Positions 55,505 to 64,000 of a stretch of 64,000 nucleotides of DNA are shown in pieces. Every line of letters starts with the position of its first letter. Position 1 is the stretch's first letter. The position numbers and the translations under genes were made by a program. Origin of the DNA: Myceligenerans indicum (GTDB taxonomy: Bacteria; Actinomycetota; Actinomycetes; Actinomycetales; Cellulomonadaceae); contig NZ_JABBYC010000010.1 in NCBI RefSeq assembly GCF_016742955.1, positions 1-64,000 on the forward strand, written 5' to 3'. The notes under the pieces are model-generated. The model did not search any database. It saw nothing but the letters and a program-made list of their open reading frames with translations, and was not told the DNA's origin.

Positions 55505-56485
55505 CTAGACGTCTCCGAAAACGTCTTCGAACACGTCCCGATAGGCAGCCGCCAACCGCAGCGCGTCGTGGCGAGCCGTCCCGTCGCCGCGACGCACCTG
55601 ACGCATCAGCAGCTTGGCGCCCATGCATCCGGCGGCAGCCTGCAGCTCGGACACGTCCTCGACCACCGACGGATCGGCCACCACCGCGTCGATCCTCAGA
55701 CCGGGCGCGTGCCTGTGCAGGGCCTCCAGGTGGTCGACCGCCGTCAGCCCCGCCGTCTCCCCCCGTTCCGCGGACAGGTTCAGGGTCACGCACCTGCGAG
55801 CCGAGGTGTCGTGCAGCGCCTGCGCCAGGTCCGGCACCAGGAGATGGACCAGCACCGATGAGTACCAGGACCCCGGCCCCAGCACCACCCAGTCGGCCTC
55901 CATCACCGCCTCGACCGCTTCCTTGCTCGCCGGCGGGTCAGGCGGCAGCAGCCGGAGCTGCTCGATGCGTCCGTCGGTCACCGCGACACGGCTCTGGCCC
56001 ACCACGGTCTCCACCTCCGGACGCCCCGGCCCGGTCTCGTGCGACGCCCGGCGCACGTCGGCCTCCACGACCAGAGGCACCGACGCCATCGGCAGCACCC
56101 GCCCGCGCGCGCCCAGGAGCTTGCCCACCCAGTCCAGGCCGGCAACGGGGTCACCCAGCAGCTCCCACAGGGCCACGATGAGCAGGTTGCCCACGGCATG
56201 GTTGTCGAGGTCTCCCTCGGACCGGAACCGGTGCTGCAGCATCGCGCTCCACGTCCGCCCCCACTCGGAGTCGTCGCACAGCGCGGCGAGCGCCATGCGA
56301 AGGTCTCCCGGTGGGAGCACGGCCAGCTCGTCACGCAGCCGGCCGGACGATCCGCCGTCGTCGGCCACCGTGACGACCGCGGTCAGCCGGTCGGACATGA
56401 GACGCAGGGCGGACAGCGAGGCCGACAGCCCGTGCCCTCCGCCGAGCGCCACGACCGCCGGGTTCTTGCTCCACTCTGGCCTCAT
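55505..56485 (-). CDS. yvcK: YvcK/CofD-like uridine diphosphate-sugar-binding protein (gluconeogenesis factor)
   Basis: A 326-aa protein: [50 protein letters not shown] and [18 protein letters not shown] are YvcK/CofD-like motifs. It supports growth on gluconeogenic carbon and peptidoglycan synthesis in relatives. The ATG at 56485 has AGGAAGG about 7 nt upstream; a GTG two codons earlier is possible. It is 18 bp from rapZ. Confidence 0.95.
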   Translation of the reverse strand: MRPEWSKNPAVVALGGGHGLSASLSALRLMSDRLTAVVTVADDGGSSGRLRDELAVLPPGDLRMALAALCDDSEWGRTWSAMLQHRFRSEGDLDNHAVGNLLIVALWELLGDPVAGLDWVGKLLGARGRVLPMASVPLVVEADVRRASHETGPGRPEVETVVGQSRVAVTDGRIEQLRLLPPDPPASKEAVEAVMEADWVVLGPGSWYSSVLVHLLVPDLAQALHDTSARRCVTLNLSAERGETAGLTAVDHLEALHRHAPGLRIDAVVADPSVVEDVSELQAAAGCMGAKLLMRQVRRGDGTARHDALRLAAAYRDVFEDVFGDV

Positions 56486-56503
56486 CGGCACCTTCCTGCG
56501 CTC

Positions 56504-57439
56504 CTACTCACGTCCGAGATCGCGTGCCGTGACCCGTACGCGATGCCCGGCCGCGTGCAGGCGTTCCGCGATGGCATCAGCCATCGCGACCGAGCGGTGC
56601 TTGCCGCCCGTGCAGCCCACGGCGATCGTGGCGTAGCGCTTCTCCTCGTGGAGGTAGCCCGCGAGCACCGGTTCGAGTGCCGACGCGTACCGGTCCACGA
56701 ACTCGAGCGCCCCGGGCCGGGCGAGCACGTACTCCCGCACCGGAGCATCGTGGCCGGTCAGGTGTCGCAGCTCGGTGATCCAGTAGGGGTTGGCCAGGAA
56801 CCGTACGTCCACGACGTGGTCCGCGTCCAGGGGGATCCCGTACTTGAAGCCGAACGAGAGCAAAGTGATGCGAAGCGTCTCCTGGGAGGGGTCCGCGATG
56901 GCCCGCCGGATCTCGCGCGACAGGTCGTGCACCGACAGGTCGGAGGTGTCGATGGAGATGTCGGCGCGCTCCTTGATCGTGGCCAGGAGGGAGCGCTCGG
57001 CGCTGATGCCGTCGAGGATCCGGCCGTCGCCCTGCAGCGGGTGCGGGCGGCGCACCTGCTCGAAGCGCCGCACCAGCGCCTCGTCCGACGCGTCGAGGAA
57101 CAGGATGCGGTAGGCGACGTCGCGCTCGCTCATGTGCGCGAGGACCTTGTCCAGCTCGCTGAAGAACTCGCGGCCGCGCACGTCGACGACGGCCGCGACG
57201 CAGTCGATCGTCGACCCCTTGCTCATCAGGTCCACCAGGGGAACGAGCATCATCGGCGGAAGGTTGTCCACCACGTACCAGTCCAGGTCCTCCAGCACGG
57301 CCGCGGCACGTGACCGGCCGGCGCCGGACATGCCCGTGATGATCAGGACCTCGGGCTGGGGATCGTCGGGAACGGAGGACGCTGCCGCGTCGATCGCCGC
57401 GATGCCCGACGGCGCGGTCGTCGGGGACGGTTCGTTCAT
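56504..57439 (-). CDS. rapZ: RapZ-family nucleotide-binding protein
   Basis: A 311-aa protein: Walker A-like LIITGMSGAGRSRAAAVLED (GxxGxGR/S, no classic Lys), YVVDNLPPMMLVPLVDL, RRPHPLQGDGRILDGISAER and the C-terminal CTGGKHRSVAMADAIAERL. RapZ (YvcJ) binds nucleotides and, in E. coli, regulates GlmS through RNA; in actinobacteria it is retained with yvcK and whiA. It is 27 bp after uvrC. Confidence 0.95.
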   Translation of the reverse strand: MNEPSPTTAPSGIAAIDAAASSVPDDPQPEVLIITGMSGAGRSRAAAVLEDLDWYVVDNLPPMMLVPLVDLMSKGSTIDCVAAVVDVRGREFFSELDKVLAHMSERDVAYRILFLDASDEALVRRFEQVRRPHPLQGDGRILDGISAERSLLATIKERADISIDTSDLSVHDLSREIRRAIADPSQETLRITLLSFGFKYGIPLDADHVVDVRFLANPYWITELRHLTGHDAPVREYVLARPGALEFVDRYASALEPVLAGYLHEEKRYATIAVGCTGGKHRSVAMADAIAERLHAAGHRVRVTARDLGRE

Positions 57440-57466
57440 GCCTCCAGCATGCCAGTCCCGGGGCCG

Positions 57467-59455
57467 CTACCGCCGTTCCGCCTCGCCGGAGGCCACCGCG
57501 TCCTCCCGTTCGCCCGACGGGGCGAGGGCGCGGACGACGGCGGTCGCCGTGGCCTCTCCCATGCCCCGGACGGTCGCGATCTCCTCGACGCTCGCGGCGC
57601 GCAGCTTCTTGACCGAGCCGAAGTGGGACAGGAGAGCCTTCTTGCGGGCGGGGCCGAGCCCCGGGACGTCGTCGAGGACGGAGGCGACCATGCCCTTGCT
57701 GCGGCGCTTGCGGTGGGCCTGGATCGCGAACCGGTGCGCCTCGTCCCGAACGCGTTGCAGCAGGTAGAGGCCTTCGGAGGAGCGCCGCAGGATGACCGGG
57801 TAGTCGTCGCCGGGCACCCAGATCTCCTCGAGGCGCTTGGCGAGCCCGCACAGGGCGACGTCCGTGACACCCAGCTCGGCGAGGGCACGTGCCGCGGCGG
57901 CGACCTGGGGTGGACCGCCGTCGACCACGACGAGGCTCGGCGGGTACGCGAACCGCTTGGTGTCCTCGGGCGGGGCGTCGTCGGGATCGATCTCGCCGGA
58001 CGCGAGCTCGACGTCGCCGGACCTGAGCCGGTCGGCGAGGTAGCGCTTGAAGCGCCGGGTGATGACCTCGTGCATGGCGGCGGTGTCGTCGCGGGCGCCG
58101 TCGCCGTCGGGGCCGCGCACGCTGAACGTGCGGTACTCGCTCTTGCGCGGCAGGCCGTCCTCGAACACGACCATGGACGCCGACTGGTAGGTGCCGCCCG
58201 TGTGGGAGACGTCGTAGCACTCGATGCGCAGCGGGGCGCTGTCCAGGTCGAGCGCCTCCTGGATCTCCTGGAGCGCCTGGCTGCGCGTGGTGAGGTCGCC
58301 GGCACGCCGGGTCTTGTGCAGCACGAGGGAGTGCTCGGCGTTGCGCAGCACGGTGGCGGCGAGCTCCTTCTTGTCGCCGCGCTGCGGTACCCGCAGGTCG
58401 ACGCGGGAGCCGCGCAGGCCGGTGAGCCATGCCGTGACCTGGCCCGGATCCGGCGGCATGACCGGGACCAGAACCTCCCGCGGGACGGCGTCGCGCACGG
58501 CCTCCCGGTCACCGTCCTCGGCCGCGCCGTAGACCTGCTGCAGCAGGTGCTCCACGAGCTCCGCGTCCGTGACGTCCTCGACCTTCTCCACGACCCAGCC
58601 GCGCTGCCCGCGGATACGCCCGCCGCGCACGTGGAACACCTGCACGGCCGCCTCGAGCTCGTCCCCCGCCAGGGCGAACACGTCCGCGTCGGTGCCGTCG
58701 CCGAGCACCACCGCGTTCTTCTCCGTGGCGCGGCGCAGCGCCTCGATGTCGTCACGCAGCTTCGCGGCGCGTTCGTACTCCATGGCCTGCGCGGCCTCGG
58801 TCATCTCGCTCGTCAGGCGCTTCTCGAAGCGCCTGGTCTCGCCGGCCATGAAGTCGCAGAAGTCCAGGGCCAGGTCCCGGTGGTCCTCGGGGCTGATCCG
58901 GCCCACGCACGGCGCCGAGCACTTGTCGATGTACCCCAGCAGGCAGGGCCGCCCCGAGCGTGCGGCACGCTGGTAGACGCCCGCCGAGCAGGTACGGATG
59001 GGAAACACCCGGAGCACCTGGTCCAGGGTCTCCCGGATCGCCCAGGCGTGGCCGTACGGTCCGAAGTACCGGGTGCCCTTGCGCTTGGCACCACGCATCA
59101 CCTGTGCCCGCGGGATCTCCTCGCCCAGCGTCACGGCCAGGTACGGGTACGACTTGTCGTCCCGGTACTTCACGTTGAACCGCGGGTCGTACTGCTGGAT
59201 CCACGTGTACTCCAGCGCGAGGGCCTCCACCTCCGTACCCACGACCGTCCATTCCACCGACGCGGCCGTGGTCACCATGGTCCGGGTGCGGTGATGGAGG
59301 TTCGCGAGGTCCTGGAAGTAGTTGGACAGGCGCTGACGCAGGTTCTTCGCCTTGCCCACGTAGATCACGCGCCCGTGCTCGTCACGGAAGCGGTACACGC
59401 CCGGAGAGGTGGGGATCTCGCCGGGCCGGGGACGGTAGGTGGCCGGATCTGCCAT
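57467..59455 (-). CDS. uvrC: Excinuclease ABC subunit C
   Basis: A 662-aa nuclease. The GIY-YIG domain is at the N-terminus ([34 protein letters not shown] split across about 14-48), a UvrB-interaction coiled-coil is near 215-250 ([18 protein letters not shown]), the RNase H-like catalytic part has [20 protein letters not shown] and [12 protein letters not shown], and two C-terminal helix-hairpin-helix motifs ([18 protein letters not shown]). The ATG at 59455 is preferred over 59485. It is normally adjacent to uvrA; here a four-gene cassette intervenes. Confidence 0.97.
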   Translation of the reverse strand: MADPATYRPRPGEIPTSPGVYRFRDEHGRVIYVGKAKNLRQRLSNYFQDLANLHHRTRTMVTTAASVEWTVVGTEVEALALEYTWIQQYDPRFNVKYRDDKSYPYLAVTLGEEIPRAQVMRGAKRKGTRYFGPYGHAWAIRETLDQVLRVFPIRTCSAGVYQRAARSGRPCLLGYIDKCSAPCVGRISPEDHRDLALDFCDFMAGETRRFEKRLTSEMTEAAQAMEYERAAKLRDDIEALRRATEKNAVVLGDGTDADVFALAGDELEAAVQVFHVRGGRIRGQRGWVVEKVEDVTDAELVEHLLQQVYGAAEDGDREAVRDAVPREVLVPVMPPDPGQVTAWLTGLRGSRVDLRVPQRGDKKELAATVLRNAEHSLVLHKTRRAGDLTTRSQALQEIQEALDLDSAPLRIECYDVSHTGGTYQSASMVVFEDGLPRKSEYRTFSVRGPDGDGARDDTAAMHEVITRRFKRYLADRLRSGDVELASGEIDPDDAPPEDTKRFAYPPSLVVVDGGPPQVAAAARALAELGVTDVALCGLAKRLEEIWVPGDDYPVILRRSSEGLYLLQRVRDEAHRFAIQAHRKRRSKGMVASVLDDVPGLGPARKKALLSHFGSVKKLRAASVEEIATVRGMGEATATAVVRALAPSGEREDAVASGEAERR

Positions 59456-59527
59456 GCCCGCAACCTTAGGCCAGGTAGCTGACATCGGCTCCTGACCGGC
59501 GACGACGCACCGAGCCGGACGGACCTG

Positions 59528-60136
59528 TCAGCGGACGCGGTCGTAGGTCAGGCTGAGCTCTCCGGCCTCGCCCGCCTCCTGGCGGGCCAGGGACCACGTC
59601 GACGCGTCGAGCCCGTCGTCGAACAGCCGCGCCCCGCCGCCGACCACCTCGGGCACCAGCAGGATCTCCAGGCGGTCGATCTCGTCCGCGGCCAGGAGCG
59701 CCTTGATCACGCTGACGCTGCTGTTGACCAGGATGTCGCCGTCGCCGTTCTCCCGCAGCTGCGCGACGACGTCGGCGGCCGGGGCGTTCACGACCCGCGT
59801 GTTCTCCCACGGCGCTTCGCGCAACGTGGTCGACAGCACCACCTTCTCCGTCTCGACGAGCCACCGCGCGTAGGCGACGTCGCGAGGATCGGCACCCTCG
59901 GCGTCGATCACGGACGGCCAGAAGCCGAGGAAGCCCTCAGCGTTGGACCGGCCCAGCACGGCCGTCGTCGACGACGCCACGAACCGGGCCAGGTGGTCGC
60001 GCGCCACGTCGGTCGTCGCGTACGGGACGACCGCCGCCAGGTCGGCAGGCCCGCCCGGACCGTGGTAGCAGCCGTCGAGAGTCAGGCAGATGTTGGCGAC
60101 GACCCGGCGGGCGGGCGTGGTGGACGATGCGTTCAT
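59528..60136 (-). CDS. RibD-C/dihydrofolate reductase family protein, predicted ECF42 target
   Basis: A 202-aa protein of the RibD C-terminal/DHFR-like family: NICLTLDGCYHGPGGP, STTAVLGRSNAEGFLGFWPS, DILVNSSVSVIKALLAADEIDRLEILLVPEVVGGGARLF. Members reduce pyrimidine or folate-like compounds with NADPH; the substrate here is unknown. AGGAGG precedes the ATG. An ECF42-type promoter (60190-60216) lies about 50 nt upstream, so it is likely controlled by the ECF42 sigma factor encoded 51 kb to the left. Confidence 0.9.
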   Translation of the reverse strand: MNASSTTPARRVVANICLTLDGCYHGPGGPADLAAVVPYATTDVARDHLARFVASSTTAVLGRSNAEGFLGFWPSVIDAEGADPRDVAYARWLVETEKVVLSTTLREAPWENTRVVNAPAADVVAQLRENGDGDILVNSSVSVIKALLAADEIDRLEILLVPEVVGGGARLFDDGLDASTWSLARQEAGEAGELSLTYDRVR

Positions 60137-60189
60137 GAGAGCCTCCTGAGATCAGGCCGCGGCACCCGGTGCGCCGCGCTCACCCCTGG

Positions 60190-60216
60190 GACGGAGCGTG
60201 GTGCGACTTCTCGACA
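60190..60216 (-). promoter_or_regulatory. ECF42-type promoter of the RibD-like gene
   Basis: Minus strand: TGTCGA (60211-60216), 17 bp, CGTC (60190-60193). The sequence TGTCGAGAA-N-GCTCCGTCCCAGGGGTG is almost identical to the promoter at 9821-9854 before the DGPF/ECF42 operon, including the spacer length. Confidence 0.8.
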
Positions 60217-60348
60217 TCCGCACGGACATCGGTTCTCACCGGACCGAACGTCTGCCCGCCAACCGGGACGGACCGCTTGGACCCGCTGCCGCGGGGGAGC
60301 TTCCGTGGCGCGGCAGAGCCGACGGGACGGTCCTGCCCGCGCAGCGCC

Positions 60349-60840
60349 TCAGGCGTGGTGGGCCGCCGCGAGAGGCGCCGGCTCGACGAGCACGGGGAAG
60401 TTCACCGAGCGCGCGATGAAGCACATCGCGTGGGCCTTGTGGTGCAGGGCGGCGATCTGTTCGTCGGTGGCGAGCTCACCGCCGTCGACCACGATGCGGG
60501 GGTGGAGCGTGATGTCGGTGAACTGGCCCTCCCCGCGCGACTCGACGCGCATCGTCCCGGTCGCGGAGTCCGTGTACTCACGCACCACGAGCCCGCTGGA
60601 CGCGGCCAGGTGCAGGAACCACAGCATGTGGCACTGGCTCAGGCTCGCCACGAACAGTTCCTCCGGGCTGTACCGCCCCGGGTCGCCGCGGAACGCGGGG
60701 TCCGCCGTGCCGGGCAGCGCCGGCTTGTGCGGCAGCACCACGTCATGGTCGCGCGAGTAGGCGGTGTACGACGACGTCCCCGTCTCCCCCGCGCCGGTCC
60801 AGGTCACCTCGACGGCATAGTCATGCGTGGCTCCACTCAT
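60349..60840 (-). CDS. OsmC-family peroxiredoxin-like protein
   Basis: A 163-aa OsmC-fold protein: SRDHDVVLPHKPALPG, SPEELFVASLSQCHMLWFL with Cys70, and HHKAHAMCFIARSVNFPV with Cys140. The two cysteines are the family redox pair that reduces organic hydroperoxides. It lies 212 bp upstream of the RibD-like gene on the same strand, but the ECF42 promoter lies between them, so it has its own promoter. It overlaps the divergent region of the SMI1 gene. Confidence 0.9.
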   Translation of the reverse strand: MSGATHDYAVEVTWTGAGETGTSSYTAYSRDHDVVLPHKPALPGTADPAFRGDPGRYSPEELFVASLSQCHMLWFLHLAASSGLVVREYTDSATGTMRVESRGEGQFTDITLHPRIVVDGGELATDEQIAALHHKAHAMCFIARSVNFPVLVEPAPLAAAHHA

Positions 60841-61018
60841 GGCGCTCACGATATCCGGAGGGTGTGACGCAGGCCATGGCTGCGACGTACCGTGCTCGTG
60901 TCGCGCCAAGCGCCCTCGTGTCGGTGTCGCCGACTACTTTCGCCCGGGTGACATTCTCACTCCTCGACTTCCACGTCTGGCACCGAAACGATGGCATCGT
61001 CGTGCGAAAGCCGGTGTC

Positions 61019-61990
61019 GTGCCGGAACCGTACCGGCGTCGCGCCGTTCCACCGCCTTGCGACCATCCGCGCGCCGAGAACGATCCGGGTGATCTCGCCG
61101 GCCTGCTCAGGGCACGCGGCGAAGCCACCCGCCCCGGCATGACCGATCACGAGCTCGGCCTGGCGGAGGAGCGCCTCGGTGTCACACTCCCACCTGAACT
61201 GCGCACGCTGTACCGAACGGTCGCCGACGGCTTCGTCCGGTGCGACGGCTGGCCGGGCTTCCACGTGGTCCCGCTCGACGACCCGGAACGCGACATGCCG
61301 CGCTGGCGCTGGTGCAGCGGAGGACGCCTGTCGTTGACCGCAGCACGCACCGGCCCGGACAGCCATGTGCAGGCGCTGTCCGATCCCGCCGAATGGGTGC
61401 TGTTCGGATCGGCGGACGTCTGGAACATCTCCGTCGACCTGGCACCTGGACCACGAGGCACCGTGGGGCAGATCATCGCGTGGGACACCGCCGACGCCGA
61501 CCAGCCGTTCGGCGCGGAGGTCTGGGCCGGCTCGCTGAGCCAACTCCTGCAGGCGAGGATCTCGAGTGATGACCTTGCGGCGGGTCTTCCGCGCACCTAC
61601 GCCACGACGCTCCCGCCCTTGTTCGTCGACACCCACGCCACCTCCGGCGATGACCCGGCCGGGCCGATCTCTGCGGACCTTGAGGTCCTCACGGTCCGGC
61701 AGCGCCGGATGTCCCTCGCCGGACTGGCCGGCCACACCCGGCTCCGGACTCTCATCGCGCACCCCGGGATGGCGGACGGTCTCGAGGCCATCGGAACGAT
61801 CCAGAGCCTGGAGTTCGTCAGCCTGGGCGCGGCCGAGTGGCATGACCTGCTCGACGCCGGCGCCGTCCCCCCGAACCTCCTTGCGGCTCGTGTGACGGCC
61901 GAGGTCGCCCCCGGCAGGCATCACGACCGCGCTCATGCCGCCGAGGCCCGCCTTCGTCAGCTCTGGGCGTCCGGGGCCGCGGCCCCATGA
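61019..61990 (+). CDS. SMI1/KNR4-family protein with C-terminal leucine-rich-like region
   Basis: About 323 aa. The SMI1/KNR4 (SUKH) fold covers roughly residues 40-180: LGLAEERLGVTLPPELRTLYRTVADG, FGSADVWNISVDLAPGPRGTVGQIIAWD and SLSQLLQ. The C-terminal third (LAGLAGHTRLRTLIAHPGM; IQSLEFVSLGAAEW) has leucine-rich spacing. SUKH proteins are often immunity proteins against secreted toxins but also act in other roles. The start is uncertain: GTG at 61019 includes a plausible leading helix; ATG at 61139 would drop it. Confidence 0.7.
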   Translation: MPEPYRRRAVPPPCDHPRAENDPGDLAGLLRARGEATRPGMTDHELGLAEERLGVTLPPELRTLYRTVADGFVRCDGWPGFHVVPLDDPERDMPRWRWCSGGRLSLTAARTGPDSHVQALSDPAEWVLFGSADVWNISVDLAPGPRGTVGQIIAWDTADADQPFGAEVWAGSLSQLLQARISSDDLAAGLPRTYATTLPPLFVDTHATSGDDPAGPISADLEVLTVRQRRMSLAGLAGHTRLRTLIAHPGMADGLEAIGTIQSLEFVSLGAAEWHDLLDAGAVPPNLLAARVTAEVAPGRHHDRAHAAEARLRQLWASGAAAP

Positions 61991-62108
61991 TCGTCCGGGG
62001 TCGTCGCCGCTCGGCATGGCTGAGCCCGCCGGGCCGGTGGACCGCCGCGTGGGCCGGGCCGCCGAACCGGTGGAGTGCCGGGCGGGCCGGACCGCCGGAC
62101 TGATGAAG

Positions 62109-62140
62109 TGCCGGACCGGTGGACTGCCGGACCGGTGGAA
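62109..62140. repeat. 16-bp tandem repeat
   Basis: TGCCGGACCGGTGGAC (62109-62124) is followed directly by the same sequence with a final A (62125-62140). Degenerate copies precede it. Confidence 0.85.
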
Positions 62141-62424
62141 CGACGCAGACCCGGCGTCCCGCGATCCCGCCTCACCGTGACGCACGTGAATCCGGTTCAC
62201 CGACCGACCGCATCGAGACGTCCGCCCTGGCCAAGAGGCGGACACGTCACCAACTGTGCCGTTCGTCACACCGAGGCGCGCCGCCGGAACCTCCGGCACC
62301 GCGCTCCAGTCGTCCGCCCCGAGTACGGTCACACACGGGCCATGGTCACGCGGAGTCAATGAATCAGCCAGTTCTGCGTCTCACACCGCACACGGCGCGT
62401 TCAGCGCTTGGCATACTTTTTCTC

Positions 62425-62574
62425 CGCAACGCAGAGGTTGCGTAACACCAGCGAAACGCCTGGTGGGGAAGGATTTCACCTCCTGAATCAGCACGAAGGT
62501 CTAGGACCTCTTTGCCGGATATGCGAGTCTTAGCGGTAGCCACCCGCACACGGCAAACCCCAGGGGTGATTTCC
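62425..62574 (+). promoter_or_regulatory. Hairpin-rich leader, possible unassigned structured RNA
   Basis: Three stems in a row on +: CGCAAC/GTTGCG (62425-62442), CACCAG-plus-CG with an AAA loop (62446-62465, one bulge), and AGGTC-TAG-GACCT (62497-62509). GGGGAAGGATTT follows the second stem and a G-rich GGGGTGATTT lies just before the GTG at 62575. No known riboswitch consensus (cobalamin, TPP, SAM, c-di-AMP, c-di-GMP, glycine, FMN) is matched by eye. Function is open. Confidence 0.35.
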
Positions 62575-63444
62575 GTGCCGACCAGCACAAACGCCACGGC
62601 CACCTACGATGACATCGCGCCGCTCATCTGCGTCACGAGACCGTACTACGCCCTTCAAGACCTTCACAGCACCAGGCCCGGCCGGGTCACCGCCACCGTT
62701 CCCATCGAGGCGTCACCAGGACGCCAGACCCAGGTCATCAGCGTCGGTGAGGTCGGACGCCATCTCGCCGTTCTCGGCCTGTCGGCGGCTGCCACGAGCA
62801 GCCCTGCCCCGGGCCGCCGTCACTACTACCTCGCGAGCCGCGCCGTGGGCCGGATGTACCCGGCCGGTGAGACGCCCGCGCCGGGCCCGCTGACCGGGAC
62901 GGCCGTCGTCCAGGGCCAGAACCGCCGGCAGGTCGTCGCGCACACCGAGCTGCGCGACTCCGCCGGGGCCCTCATCGCCCGGATGGACGTGCAGTACCGG
63001 GTCATGCCCGCTGCGACGTTCCACCGCCTCATGGGGGCGCCCGGCGAGGCCGACGCCAAAGGGCCCGACAACCCGTACGCAAGCGCCATGCCCGTGCGCG
63101 ACGTGTCCGTCCACGAGCAGTCGGGCAGCGCGAAACTCGACGTCACGGCAGAGATGTGCCGGGGTCACTTCGACGGCTTCCCGGCGCTGCCGGTGTCGAT
63201 GGCCAGCTACGCCTCCTTCGACGTGTTCCACCGGGTGCTCGACGAACTGGCCGGGCCGGACGCCCGCTGGCGATGCGGCGCGTTCCGGCTGAAGGCCGAC
63301 CATCTGGCCGCGGCCGGGCAGACCTGCACGGTCGACATCGAGCCGACCAAGCCCCGGCTCGGCGAGCAGGCGTTCAGCGGTACGGTTCGCACCGCCGAGC
63401 AGCGCACCGCGGCACGCATCTGGGTGGACTACGACCTGGTCTGA
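62575..63444 (+). CDS. Double-hotdog protein, dehydratase/thioesterase-like, unassigned
   Basis: About 289 aa. Two hotdog-like halves are visible. The first has VISVGEVGRHLAVLGLSAAA (central helix) and RHYYLASRAVGRMYP. The second has GHFDGFPALPVSMASYASFD, similar to the GHFPxxPxxPGV helix of FabA/FabZ-type dehydratases, then WRCGAFRLKADHLAAAG. The FabZ catalytic His (GHF) is present in the second half. It may act on an acyl thioester. GTG at 62575 is taken; a TTG at 62512 extends the frame into the hairpins. It stands alone between the SMI1 gene and uvrA. Confidence 0.7.
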   Translation: MPTSTNATATYDDIAPLICVTRPYYALQDLHSTRPGRVTATVPIEASPGRQTQVISVGEVGRHLAVLGLSAAATSSPAPGRRHYYLASRAVGRMYPAGETPAPGPLTGTAVVQGQNRRQVVAHTELRDSAGALIARMDVQYRVMPAATFHRLMGAPGEADAKGPDNPYASAMPVRDVSVHEQSGSAKLDVTAEMCRGHFDGFPALPVSMASYASFDVFHRVLDELAGPDARWRCGAFRLKADHLAAAGQTCTVDIEPTKPRLGEQAFSGTVRTAEQRTAARIWVDYDLV

Positions 63445-63463
63445 GGCACCCGGACCGCCCGCC

Positions 63464-64000
63464 TCACCCCGCGACGGCCGCCTTGCGCCGCCGCGCCCGG
63501 CTCTTCGCGGTCCCGGTGGCCCTGGCGGCCTTCGAGCCCCCGTTCTCGAGGGCGCCCACCGGCACCGTGCCGTCGAGGATCTCCGCGAGGAAGGTCCCGG
63601 TGTGCGACTCCGGCACCATGGACACGGTCTCCGGCGTGCCCTCGGCCACGACCGTCCCGCCCCCTGAGCCGCCCTCGGGACCCATGTCGACCACCCAGTC
63701 GGCGTTCTTCACGACGTCGAGGTTGTGCTCGATGACGATCACCGAGTTCCCCTTGTCCACCAGGGACTGGAGCACACCGAGCAGCTTGCGGATGTCCTCG
63801 AAGTGCAGGCCGGTCGTCGGCTCGTCGAGCACGTAGACGGTGCGGCCGGTGGACCGCTTCTGCAGTTCGGTCGCCAGCTTCACGCGCTGCGCCTCGCCAC
63901 CCGAGAGCGTGGGGGCGGGCTGCCCGAGCCGGACGTACCCCAGGCCGACGTCGACCAGGGTCTTCATGAAGCGCGAGATCGCGGGGAACGCCTCGAAGAA
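63464..64000 (-). CDS. uvrA: Excinuclease ABC subunit A, C-terminal part (cut by window edge)
   Basis: The frame runs off the right edge. The visible 178 residues include the ABC signature [18 protein letters not shown], Walker [21 protein letters not shown], and the His-switch [16 protein letters not shown], all from the second ATPase of UvrA. The C-terminus is the usual basic tail ([15 protein letters not shown]). It ends 20 bp from the double-hotdog gene, which is convergent. Confidence 0.97.
   Translation of the reverse strand, partial: FFEAFPAISRFMKTLVDVGLGYVRLGQPAPTLSGGEAQRVKLATELQKRSTGRTVYVLDEPTTGLHFEDIRKLLGVLQSLVDKGNSVIVIEHNLDVVKNADWVVDMGPEGGSGGGTVVAEGTPETVSMVPESHTGTFLAEILDGTVPVGALENGGSKAARATGTAKSRARRRKAAVAG

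Larger units (their letters stand above)
61991..62574. other. Gene-free interval before the double-hotdog gene
   Basis: About 580 bp without a supported gene. The left part (62030-62140) is built of degenerate CCGGNCCGGTGGA repeats, including a 16-bp tandem copy. The right part (62410-62574) is less GC-rich and has three consecutive hairpins, suggesting an RNA leader. Confidence 0.75.

Noticed and set aside
61957..62175. A repeat-rich protein encoded on the minus strand in the 62 kb interval
   Set aside because: The frame is open only because of degenerate CCGGNCCGGTGGA repeats. It has no start signal and no recognisable domain.
62401..62574. c-di-AMP (ydaO) or cobalamin riboswitch
   Set aside because: GGGGTGATTTCC looks like part of a ydaO element, but the other conserved segments and their order are missing, and the match would run into the start codon. 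Left as an unassigned leader.

Overview
The window is chromosomal DNA from a high-GC actinobacterium. RbpA, WhiA, OpcA, the tkt-tal-zwf-opcA-pgl operon beside ctaB, the uvrC-rapZ-yvcK-whiA row and the gap-pgk-tpiA-secG row are all actinobacterial hallmarks. A secreted GH5/ricin-lectin glycoside hydrolase, almost universal G/C in third codon positions and many GTG/TTG starts fit a soil or plant-litter member of the Micrococcales, such as Cellulomonadaceae or Promicromonosporaceae. That placement is inference, because no 16S rRNA gene is present.

Layout. Positions 1-24 kb are mostly accessory and stress genes: a transposase tail next to tRNA-Pro, DoxX with a decayed MarR regulator, a thioredoxin/CstR-like redox operon, the secreted hydrolase, a SigL-like sigma/anti-sigma/lipoprotein operon, an ECF42 sigma with its DGPF partner, a drug-exporter/regulator pair, recQ, and a class I aldolase overlapping a P-type ATPase. 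From 24.4 to 29.4 kb lies a two-gene envelope export unit: a YhgE/Pip protein and an MMPL transporter fused to a degenerate ABC-type ATPase domain. From 30 to 39.5 kb come housekeeping genes for chromosome segregation, translation and nucleotides (der, cmk, rluB, scpB, scpA, parA, xerD), then a CitE-like lyase and ctaB. From 39.8 to 50.8 kb is central carbon metabolism: the pentose phosphate operon on +, then rbpA, secG, tpiA, pgk and gap on -. Photolyase and an NAD(P)-binding SDR protein follow, then whiA-yvcK-rapZ-uvrC. A cassette at 59.5-63.4 kb separates uvrC from uvrA, which runs off the right edge.

Regulation visible in the sequence. (a) Two near-identical ECF42-type promoters (TGTCGA-N17-CGTC), one before the DGPF/ECF42 operon at 9.8 kb and one before a RibD-like reductase at 60.2 kb, define a small regulon inside the window. 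(b) TGAACC-N16-CGTGTC precedes the SigL-like sigma operon. (c) An ATACCC...GGGTAT operator sits exactly in the spacer of the thioredoxin promoter, upstream of a CsoR-family regulator with CstR-type cysteines. (d) LacI-like, MmyB-regulator and MarR-like palindromes sit in front of the hydrolase, the MFS exporter and DoxX.

The strongest candidates for something undescribed are the MMPL-ATPase fusion working with YhgE, the extension of the ECF42 regulon to a reductase, and a gene-free, hairpin-rich leader before an unassigned double-hotdog protein.
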